Source: Owenia fusiformis
Taxonomy: Eukaryota > Annelida > Polychaeta > Sabellida > Oweniidae
Assembly: GCA_903813345.2 (NCBI GenBank)
Contig: CAIIXF020000005.1
Span: forward strand, 33,919,375 to 33,983,374
Reading direction: 5' to 3'
DNA: 64,000 nt
Both the position numbers and the translations under genes were made by a program. How positions within the stretch are numbered: position 1 is the first letter of the stretch; each line of letters begins with the position of its first letter. Shown here piece by piece: positions 1 to 11,300 of this stretch. The notes below the pieces were generated by a model. It did no database searches and was not told the DNA's origin. It saw only the letters and a list, made by a program, of their open reading frames with translations.

Positions 1-1231
1 ATCAATTAAACATTAAATCGTTTGAAAGGTGAATTATTATTTTTTGATTCCTGAAAGGCATATCATATTCTATATTTTTATCAAAAAACTATATCATTTC
101 GATTGAAATTCAGTCTGTAAGAAGCATAAATTGAAAGAAATATGAAGTGAAGCCATGTGAAAAATTCACAAAATTACGTTTCATTATTGAGTTCAAATAT
201 TTCTAATTAAGGGATAAACATTCAAAACTTTTCAATGTTTCAGCATGTTCTATTAAATATACCCCTTACTACATACAATTAATTTCATTTAATTTGATCC
301 AGTATATATTGAGATAGACATCATTTTATCACCGCAACCCCAAGTGAAGCCTTTACAAAATAAGACGTTATGCCGTTAGCGTATTATATGTTCTCCTTTA
401 TTATTCATTGCTTCAAATAAATAAAACTAAATATTCGAGTTAAAATCAATTACAAATAATGCATTTAACAATCCTTAATATCGTCCCGTCTGTGTATATC
501 AGTTGAATATGACAAGGGGCACTTTGAAAGTGTCTAGAAAGACGGTGCGACAACGAGAGCGCGGGGCCGAAAAGCGCGACAAAGAAGAAAACGGGTAGGG
601 TTTGAAATGTCTACTTTCTGGTGATTCTAATTCTGTATATCGTGATACAACCTTTTTGAATATAGAATTGTATTGAAGCACACATTAATCTGAACAAAAC
701 TTGAAGTTTTTAAGAAGATTCCACGAATATTAAAACTTCTGCAATTACTTGGAGGAGCATTGCGCATATTTATCGCGTAAATCTTTGCATTTTGTCGGTA
801 AAATGGACAATTACAATGTTACGCCGTGATGTACAGTATCTGACGTCGTATCATAAGTGTTTGCCATGGTAACAGGTACATGTGTTGCCTAAAATAATAT
901 CAACACTTGTATTTTGAAAAAGTATTTGGATTTTGGAATATGGTTTAGCGGTTTGAAACGCATTTCTTAAAATTGAATAAAGAATAAGATATATTTTCTT
1001 AGAAAAAATGAGATATGTGGTGGGAAAATGTTCTGAAACTGGCTGATTGAATTGACATGGTTCCCTACAAAATGCCACCACTACTTGGTACTGATAAAAT
1101 AAACAGGAAACACCAACCTTAATAGAATTGAATCTAAAATCAATTGTTTTATTTGTGTTTATATCAGAAATATGTAAATACATGAGTTATTCAGCGATCA
1201 AGCACAGTGCTTTGTTATGTAAATCATATTA
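1..1231. other. AT-rich intergenic stretch, no gene seen
   Basis: No reading frame here has coding character. The only compositional outlier is a GC-rich patch at about 530-600, in otherwise AT-rich sequence, that repeats short GCG-containing words. I cannot assign it to an exon or an element. Confidence 0.5.
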
Positions 1232-4200
1232 TAGTGTGGGAGCAAAAGTCCAAATAAGAGGTTCCGTGTCCTTTTTAGAGGCGAGCTAAGCGACATATGT
1301 TTTCATGAACTAGAAATGATACTGATCAAGAAAAATGATGTTGGCAATTCTGATTCCGCGACGGCGTTGCTATGGTAACCAAGTAAATATGCCACGCCCA
1401 CTTTTAGGGGCTCTTTTCAGTGTATGGCCCCTATCTCTGTCATTACCATGTTTAAACGTAAACCATGATACCATGGTATACCATGGTTTACCATGGTCTA
1501 TCATGATCGGCAATGAAATTACCATCAATTCTGACCATGGTGGCAATGGTGTTTTTTGGTCAATTTTCTACCATGGTATATCATGTTATACCATGTTTCA
1601 TGGTATTTCATGTTCAAAGTTAACCATCAAATACCATGGTATTATCATGGTATTACATTGCCATGTTCCTGACCATCATTTACCATGGTATTACCATGGT
1701 ATATCATGGTTGATTGCATTTCATGGCATTTCATTGTAAGATGTGCCAATCAAATACCATGGTATTTCATTGCCATATTCCTGACCATCATTTACCATGG
1801 TATTACCATTGTATATCATGGTTGATGGTATTTCATTGTATGATGTGACAATCAAATGCCATGGTCATACCATGATATTTTATTGTTATGTACCTGACAA
1901 TCATTTACCATGGTATTACCATGGTATATCATGGTTGATGACATTTCATGGCATTTCATTGTACCGTGTGACAATCAATTACCATGGTCATACCATGTCA
2001 TTTCATTGCCAAAATCATAACTCTCATTTATCATGGTTTTATCATTGCATTTCGTGGTTGGTGGTATTTCATGGCATTTTATTGTCAAACCTGACCATCA
2101 AATACTATGGTCACACCATGGTATTTTATTGCCATAATCATAACTATCATTTATCATGGCATATCATTGCATTTCGTGGTTGATTGTATTTCATAGCATT
2201 TCATTGTCAAACCTGACCATCAAATACCATGGTTATACCATGGTATTTCATTGCCAAAAAAACTCTAGAAGAGTGTCGAAGTCTAAAATTGGTCAGAGTT
2301 GAAATGGATCATGTAATACAATGGAATACCATGTTTCACCATGAAATGCAATGAAATACAATGATTGATCATGATATGCAATGAAATGCAATGGTCTTTC
2401 TTGCAATGCAGTGAAATACAATGAAAGACCATGTTCAAAAAGTATTTTTTACATGAAATAGCTTTATTAATAAATGTTAATTAGATAACCAAATTATTAT
2501 AATTAGTGATTCTGATATTCATCAAAATCACAACTTTATATACTTTTGTTCCTTTATTTAATAAATTAATTTCTATTATGAATAATTAAGTTAATAACCC
2601 TAGAAACAAAATTTTTTTGTTAAACAAATTTGCTTTACTTTTTTTTGACTGTTGTCGGTAAAATAGGAGATCAACTCTATAATTTGTAAGTCCAACCTCC
2701 AGTCTTCGACTAAACATCTAGACTGTACTTCATTGCATTTGATGGTTTGAAACCATGAAATACTGCAAAATAGCAGTATTTTTTAAATGCAAAATTTTAA
2801 GTAAAGTGACCATGGTATACCATGGTAGATCATGATAATTGGATGGCTCCATTGCATATCATGGTTGAATGTCTAGACCATGATATCACTGCATCTGATG
2901 GTATTTGACCATGAAATACTGTGAAACGGTGGTATTTTTTAGATACAAAATTACATGTTAATTGACCATGGTATACCATGGTATATCATGATCGTTAAAT
3001 GGCACCATTGCATTTCATGGTCAAGAGCGCTTTTTTAACATGGAGTTTCCCATTGAAAAAATACTGCCGTTTCGCAGTATTTCATGGTCAGAAACCATCA
3101 AATGCAATGATATCATGGTCAAGAAACCATCAAATGCAATGATGTCATGGTCGAGAACTTGACCATGATATCATTGCATTTGATGGTTTCTGACCATGAA
3201 ATACTGCGAAACGGCAGTATTTTTTCAATGGAAAGCTCCATGTTAAAAACGCGCTGTTAACCATGAAATACAATGGTGCCATTTAACGTTCATGATCGGC
3301 CATGGTATTACCATGGTATTTCATTGCATTTCATGGCCATATACCATGGTATACCATGGTCATACCATGGTATACCATGGTATAGCCATGGTCCATTTCA
3401 ACATGGTATTGCTCAGATTTAGATGAAATTCACACCAAATGGAAGATAATGGATAATGCAATCAGGAAATATTAAGTTGGCAATTCTGAATCCGATATGG
3501 CGTTGCTATGGTAGCAAAGTAAATATCCCACACCCACTTTTAGAGGCTCTTTTCAGTGTTTGGTCCCTATCTTCGTCAATATTGCTCAGATTTAGGTGAC
3601 ATTTGTACATAATGAAAGGTCATGGAAAGAGCAATCAAATGGTTTATAAAATATGCAAATAAGGTGATATGCATATTAATTATGACGTCATAACCGTTTG
3701 TTCTTGCATAGTTTATTTTAATCATGATGTATAAATCTGGGAAGTTATTGTCTTTAAAATGGTCAGTAATGCTCCTAAGTAGTTAATTAGTTCATTTCTT
3801 TTCGATGAGTTTATTAGTTTATTTCATTCATACATGTATGGTCATAAAAATTGAAAAAATGTAATGAAAATATCCAATTCAAGCTGTTGCTATGGTAACA
3901 GTATGTTGCAAAACTATCTGCTGTGAAAACATTTTGACTAGTTGACTGACATGTATTCCTTTTAAAATTTGATGGCTGGCAGAAAATAACCTAATAACGA
4001 TAGAAAATTATCTAATTTGGATTGTGTTATATTATGATGTCATAATGGCAATTATTAATCAGGGGCGCAACCAGCTTTCAATCAGGGGGGAGGGGGTGCG
4101 ATATCGGCATAAGCAACTCAAAAAAGTTTAATTTGACTTGAATTTTACAAAAATTCCTTCAAATTTGAGCTAGAAGCTTCAAGTCAAAAGCATTTTTAAA

Positions 4201-6495
4201 GCTCTTCTGCCGAAAGAACAATGGAAATGACGTCTTGGATCTCCTGCTGTAATGGTTCTATTTTTTATTGCTAAATGGGGGGGGGTGCCCCAATCACACC
4301 ACCTGGCTATCCCTATGTTAGCTGTTGTATTCAGGTGAATATGCCATCCCCACTTTTCAGGTCTTTTCCAAAGTCTTGATTCTATCAGTTGTCATGATGA
4401 TAGCTCTGGTGTATATGCAATTTTCATCGAATGGAAACTAAAGAATCAGACGATGCATGGGGAATGTAGATTGACAGACTGATATACCTGTTATGGTATG
4501 ACTACCATAGCTGTTTTCGAAATTATTTTCTTGAAATAAGGTAAAATTGCTCAAAATGATTCCAAATTGGTATCTTGTCCTTTGACATTCACCATAAAAG
4601 TAGGTCAAAGCTGAAAACAATGATTGATTTACATTCTATTTCTTTACACGTATAAAGTATGATCAAGAAATATTATGGGCAATTCTGAATCTGCGATGCC
4701 GTTGCTATGGTAACAAAGTAAATATGCCACGCCCGTTTTTAGGGGCTCTTTTCAGTGTTTGGCCCCCATCTCCACCATTATTGCTCAGATTTTGATGAAA
4801 TTCAGACCAAATTGAAAGTAATAGATAATGCAATCAGGATATATTAAGTTGACAATTCTGAATAAACGATGGCGTTGCTATGGTAACAAAGTAAATATGC
4901 CCCACCCACTTATGGGGGCTCTTTTCAGTGTTTGGCCCTTATTTTCTTCATTATTGATCAGATTTAGATGAAATTTGCACCAAATCAAAGGTAATAGATA
5001 GAGCAATCAGACAGTTAGTAAACTATGCAAATAGGATGATTTGCATATTGATTATGACGTCATAAATGTTTGTTCTTGCATATTTTATCTTAATCATGAT
5101 GTATTAATCTGTGATATTATTGTCTTTAAAATAGTCAGTAATGTTTTTACCTAATTAATTAGTTTATTTCTTTAAGTTGAGTTTATAATTTTATTTCATT
5201 CATACTTGCATGGTCATAAAAACTGATGGAATCAAAAATATAATGAAAGTGTCCAATTTATGCTGTTGCTATGGTTACAGCACGTAGCAAAACTATCTGA
5301 TGTAAAAAGAATTCTTTGGGAAAGAACGATTCTCGGTTTGGAGAACGAAGTTCGTCAATCTAAATGAGCATTATCCCTGCTTCGGACAAATTTGATTTTT
5401 TTACATAATAAAGATTTGAATGTCTTCTTTTGAATAGTCATAATTCAATTTGGGTAATATTTCTAGATTTTTTGCAAAAAAATATTAGCGCAGTACACTG
5501 ATGAACTTCTTTCCCCAAATCGAGACTTGTATTTATATTGAATAGGTCTATTTGAGCATTATCCCTGCTTCAGACCAATTTGTTATCTTTACATCTTGTA
5601 GATTTAAATGTCCTCTTTTGAATATTCATAGTTTAATTTGGGTAATATTTCTATATTTTTCATGAAAACAAATATTAGCCCAGGAGACTGTTCTCCAAAC
5701 CGAGAATCGTCCTTTACATTTTGACTAGCTGACTGACACATGTATTCTTTTTAAAATATGATGACAGAAAATAATCTTATAACTATAGAAAATTATTTAA
5801 TTTGGATTGTGTTATGTTTTGATGTCATAATGGCAATTATTAATCAGGGGTGCAGCCAGCGTTCAGTCAGGAGAGGGGGAAGATTTGTTTTGAATTTTAC
5901 AAAATTGATGCACCTTCCTTCAAAACTGAGCTAGAAGCTTCAGGTCAAAATGATTTTAAAGCTCTTCTTTTATTTAATGGTTCTATTTTTTTTTGTTTAT
6001 GGGGGCGCACCCATCGCAATAATTGATATGCAAATCACCATATTTGCATATATTAAAAACTGTCCGATTGCTCTATCTATTACCTTTCATTTGGTGCAAA
6101 TTTCATCTTAATCTGAGCAATAATGACTAAGTTATGGGCCAAACACTGAAAATAGCTCCGAAAAGTGGGTGTGGCATATTTACTTTGTTACCATAGCAAC
6201 GCCATATCGAATCCAGAATTGCCAACTTAATATTTCCTGATTGCATTATCCATTAGCTTCCATTTGGTGTGAATTTCATCTAAATCTGAACAAAAATGAC
6301 AGAGATAGGGGCCATACACTGAAAAGAGCCCCTAAAAGTGGGCGTGGCATATTTACTTGGTTACCATAGCAACGCCGTCGCGGATTCAGAATTGCCAACA
6401 TCATTTTTCTTGGTAAGTATCACGAATAGTTCATGAAAATATATGTCGCTTAGCTCGCCTCTAAAAAGGAAACGGAATGACCTTTGCTCCCATAC
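1232..6495. mobile_element. Large non-autonomous fold-back element with ~480-bp inverted arms
   Basis: The left arm (1232-1444, resuming at about 3411-3680) is matched in reverse complement by about 6010-6495. The outer ends read GGGAGCAAAAGTC on the left and GGGAGCAAAGGTC in reverse complement on the right. They are followed by a shared stretch containing TTTTTAGAGGCGAGCTAAGC and then the word GCCACGCCCACTTTTAGG. That motif, about 110 bp long and starting near GGCAATTCTGA, recurs in direct orientation near 3480, 4680 and 4855 and inverted near 6120-6240 and 6290-6400. A second segment around TGACGTCATAA (3683 and 5055) is also repeated about 1.37 kb apart. No transposase frame exists inside, so this looks like a composite fold-back or MITE-derived structure. 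Confidence 0.75.
1445..3410. repeat. CATGG-palindrome block inserted in the left arm of the fold-back element
   Basis: Nearly 2 kb built from short palindromes such as CCATGG, ATCATGG and ATTTCATGG. About five degenerate tandem units of 113-117 bp occupy 1620-2260. A second unit of about 150 bp, including a short hairpin around CAGTATTTC, repeats at about 2740-3020 and is inverted at 3049-3250. The sequence interrupts the arm motif: it stops after TCTGTCATTA at 1444 and resumes with TTGCTCAGATTTAGATG near 3411, contiguous in the other copies. This is therefore an insertion into the fold-back element. The two long reading frames here (1335-1739 and 1797-2183) are by-products of the repeat and not genes. 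Confidence 0.75.
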
Positions 6496-7525
6496 TATTA
6501 TCTTTTATATGCCTGTGTAGAATTACTAGTATGAAAATTAATGTGTATAAGTGAATAAACATTTATACCACTTAAGTCCAATTACAGTTGTATAACATGG
6601 GTCTATAACAACGATATACAGTGGAGAGTGGTATATCGTCATCGTATCCAACTCCTCCGTATATACTCCAGTGTATACCACTGTAGAAGTGTATTCTACG
6701 CTCACTTGTGAATATATCATATACTCACTCGAGTATAAACACGATATACAGAAAGAACCATTATATAACCTCATAATACCACATGGTGCATAAATGGATG
6801 TTCCATGAAAACTTAATGAACCTAAAGGATTGTTAAAATAAATCGAATGGCTGCATCAAAACAGCACATGGAGGTTCTGGTACAGAAAGGTCATACTCAA
6901 AAACAAAATATGATATTGACCTTTTGACCTAAAAGGTAACCTTGACTTAAACTTGTCACCTTGACCTAAAATGGCCTCTTATTAGACCTTATCCAAAATA
7001 CTTTTATTGCGAAAAAGTGGTGCATTGAGTCTCCTGAAAGTTAGACAGAGAAGTTTTAGATATCGGGTCTGCTAAAAGATATGACTATGGCTGTTACTTC
7101 TGTAGTCTTGAATTTATATTAATTTTTAGCCTGTATTTGAACATGTGTTGAATATGTAAATAGTACTACAACTTGAATTAATATGTCTTTGTATCTACTA
7201 ACTGCTTTATCAATAATACATGTGCCATACTAAAAAGGTTTGTCAATAGATTCCAATGTTCTAACACTGTCTCAATTGGTCATATGATTTCTCTAAAGCC
7301 ACTCTATATTAGTGTAAGTATCAAGATTACAAGATTCAAGTAGCATAAGCTGATATATACCGATGAGAGATAATGAGGGGTCTTTTATGAAAACAATCGC
7401 AAAGAACCCATTGCCATGGATTGGCAATTCCCTGTGTTGAGACTTTACCTTTATTGACCACTGAGGAACACTGAAATCGCAAAAATGAGATATCCATATA
7501 CAGTGTATTACCTTTTATATTACCT
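6496..7525. other. Intergenic, no gene seen
   Basis: About 6560-6770 is rich in short self-complementary GTATAC/ATATAC words. The rest shows no exon-like sequence. If the minus-strand GALC-like gene continues beyond exon 2, its next exon is not recognisable here or anywhere to the left in this window. Confidence 0.4.
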
Positions 7526-8362
7526 TACCTGAAAACATGACCATAATAGTAACATACCTTAACCTGAAAACATGACCATAATAGTAACATACCTTAACCT
7601 GAAAACATGACCATAATAGTAACATACCTTAACCTGAAAACATGACCATAATAGTAACATACCTTAACCTGAAAACATGACCATAATAGTAACATACCTT
7701 AACCTGAAAACATGACCATAATAGTAACATACCTTAACCTGAAAACATGACCATAATAGTAACATACCTTAACCTGAAAACATGACCATAATAGTAACAT
7801 ACCTTAACCTGAAAACATGACCATAATAGTAACATACCTTAACCTGAAAACATGACCATAATAGTAACATACCTTAACCTGAAAACATGACCATAATAGT
7901 AACATACCTTAACCTGTAAACATGACCATAATAGTAACATACCTTAACCTGAAAACATGACCATAATAGTAACATACCTTAACCTGAAAACATGACCATA
8001 ATAGTAACATACCTTAACCTGAAAACATGACCATAATAGTAACATACCTTAACCTGAAAACATGACCATAATAGTAACATACCTTAACCTGAAAACATGA
8101 CCATAATAGTAACATACCTTAACCTGAAAACATGACCATAATAGTAACATACCTTAACCTGATAACATGACCATAATAGTAACATACCTTAACCTGAAAA
8201 CATGACCATAATAGTAACATACCTTAACCTGAAAACATGACCATAATAGTAACATACCTTAACCTGAAAACATGACCATAATAGTAACATACCTTAACCT
8301 GAAAACATGACCATAATAGTAACATACCTTAACCTGAAAACATGACCATAATAGTAACATAC
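7526..8362. repeat. 35-bp minisatellite, about 24 near-identical copies
   Basis: The unit (plus strand) begins AACCTGAAAACATGACC and ends GTAACATACCTT, 35 bp in all. Copies are almost identical; visible variants are a T in the A-run near 7917 and near 8163. Read on the minus strand each unit carries a splice donor (AAG then GTATGT) and, 29 nt after the donor GT, a splice acceptor (TTTTCAG then GTT). The first unit on the minus strand supplies the donor of the GALC-like exon 2 ending at 8363. The homogeneity suggests recent expansion. Confidence 0.95.
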
Positions 8363-11300
8363 CTTGAATAAGTAATCCAGGATTTCATTTCTCTGTTTGT
8401 CAGGATAGTTCATCAACAATTTAGAAGTTGCCTGAAAAACATATAAAAATATGTATAAAAGCTGGAAGTTAAGCTACTGTGTACTTGAACATAGCACTGC
8501 TAATGTACCATGCTCTTATTCATGGACTGAATCTACCAAAGACACAATGTATGCTGTAAAAGAACTTTGGTTGTAGTTGTCAAAATGTGTGTTGTGTATT
8601 TTGTGAAATTTTCCTTCTCACTAGTATGAAAAGCAACTTTAAATATTACTTTAAAATATTTATGAGTTTATAATGAGTATTTAAATTGAAATGGTGTGTT
8701 TTAGGAGTTCATGTTTCATGTCCCATTTAAGGCACATAACTACTTAGTGAACACCTTTCTCTAATGAACGCCTGTCTCTTATGGACACTCTTCCCCACAC
8801 ATAATCTATTGACTTCTAATTACCCTCTAGAACTTCTACAAACACTTAACTTTTTCTCTGCAAAAAATGTTCAATGTACATAGGTTTTACTGTATTTTGC
8901 TTTAGTGATAGGCATCAAACAATACATTCAAGCAAATCATTACTTCACATTAACAAGTATTTGAACTCTAATTTTGCATAGAGAGATACAAGAAGGTATG
9001 AAATATGAAAGTGTATTCATCAGTTGTGACTAAAAACAAATATTTTAGGTGAATATGGGAAGGGAAATTTATGCCTGTCATGTAACGCCAGATCCAGCGA
9101 TATCCATGCTTAAGATTATTGTAACATCTATTGAAAGTGACTTTCAATCAATTAGCAGTCACATTTGAACTGTCTCTCTCTCTGAACACTGTGGTATTAC
9201 GAAAATGTAAAATATACAATAACAAAAAATATCACATCAAGACTCTATGAGAGTTCATTACATGTACTGTAGCTTGCTGAACATTTAAGTCTATTACCCC
9301 AGCATCTAATCCTCCAATACCATCAAAGACTCTTCCAAAGTCAGCATCACTGCATTCAATAGAATGAACTGTGGATTGCATAAGCCTTGAAATCAGCAAC
9401 AACAAAAATGATTATGCTAAGTCCAAGAATACATTTCTTTAGATACATAATGCAATCAAAGAAACAGATTGATTTGTATCAGATGTAATAATACTGGAGT
9501 CTATGGCTAAGTGACGCAAGAAAACAAACTTGAAACTGTAGATTATGAAGTGAAATGTACAAAGTGCAGTATAGTATAATGGTAGTCTACATTTTAGTTT
9601 TCATAAAATGTTGACCTTCTCTACTATAAAGCTAAAGTTGTACTTTGGACAAAAATACAAGGAGGATTGGGTCCCAGGATTCAAATTGTTCATCTTCTAC
9701 TGAGTAAGAGGCCTGTTGTGACACACCCCTGAAGACGATCAGCCAATCAACTAGATTAGATTTATCTCATGACATTTTGTACGATCTCACAAGCATGTGG
9801 AGCAATATTTTGATTTACATTTTGTGATTACAAAATCAAACCAGTAGCATTTTATCACTTCAGAATTTCTATTATGGGTTTTGGTCTTATTACCTTGTAA
9901 TAGAACCTAGAAGTGATAAAGGCATAAGTTCAAATCATTTGATTTAATGAATATATAAGCAATTATATCGTCAGGCTGAAACAATCATCCTTTGATCATA
10001 ACTTTAACTTTAAGTGAAGTCACACCGGAATAGCCTGACAACAGTAAAGTCGGATACCGTTGTCACAAATGGCTGACATAACCGTCGCTCATTTCATTAA
10101 CATTTCTTTGATCGTCTGTGACATCATAGGCATGATACCTAACAGCAAAACAGCAAAACAAAACAGCAAAACAAACTAGCATATGGTTTTGTCCAGTGCC
10201 TCGCTCTTTGTTTTGATGAACAGTGAATCAGTTATCATGAAACAATGAATGGTATAATCAACATAATATATCAGGGACTTTTTGACTTGGAGATCTTGAC
10301 TACAAGGAGTTTGCTGCATTTTCTTGTTCATTGAAAAAGTGACCCACTTTAGCAACATGTCTCCATATACCCAATATATGGGAATCCCCCCAGGATCCAA
10401 TGTCCAGATCCTCTTTAACTTTCTCAGTTCTTTCATGGGCTTCAGGCAATTTGCGTGACAGAATATGTCATGCAAATTTGATACATATTATAACTGATTA
10501 TTGTCAAGCAAACATATACCTGTAGAAAACCTTCCTAAAAGTGATCGCAGATACAGCATAAAACCGAACGCTGAAAAAAAACAAATGCATTCCGTTCGAA
10601 CTTTTCACGCGGATGCATTTTCCTCGAAATATTCCATACCTACTCCCCCCATAAATTTTGAGGTGTCTAAAATTTGGTTATATGCAAGAAAATTTGAACC
10701 AAGGTGCTCATAACATAGACGTAGCCAGGGGGGGATGCGATGGTTGCGCTGGCACCCCCCCCCCTCCCATAACCAATAAAAATAAAACCATGAGATAGAA
10801 GAAAAGAGCTTTAGAATGCTTTTTATTTGAAGGAAGTTGCATCAATTTTTGTAAAATTCAAATCAAATATATTGTTTATGCCAAAATCGCATCCCCTGAC
10901 TGAAAACAATATTTTTTTTTGGCGATTGCACATCCCTGACTGAAAGCTGGCTACGCCCCTGCATAATGTGGGCCAAGGTGTTCAGATTTGGACCAAGGTG
11001 TCCTAAATATACTAGATGCGAGTAGACATAATCTTGATTAACGTCAATAAATATTCAAAATTCAGTCAAAGTGATGTCATATTTGAAATCTACATGTAAA
11101 AGTACATCTAGAAATATGGTTTCGAAAATTGTTTATCAACTTTGAAAATTAATTTTTTTTGAAAGTTTGACTTCTCGTTCGGGTTGATTCCCCATAGACC
11201 CAATGTTACAAAATCACAAAAAGTGAAATATCTTTTCTTTAATTGGACAGATAACATTTTCTTTTACTGAACATATTTCAAGTTGCATAACTATTAGATA

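Noticed and set aside
1335-2183. Two long plus-strand frames rich in His, Trp, Gly and Tyr
   Set aside because: They are direct translations of the CATGG palindrome repeat and have no domain or splice context.
7526-8362. CRISPR-like array
   Set aside because: The 35-bp units are directly adjacent with no spacers, and the genome is eukaryotic; it is a minisatellite.
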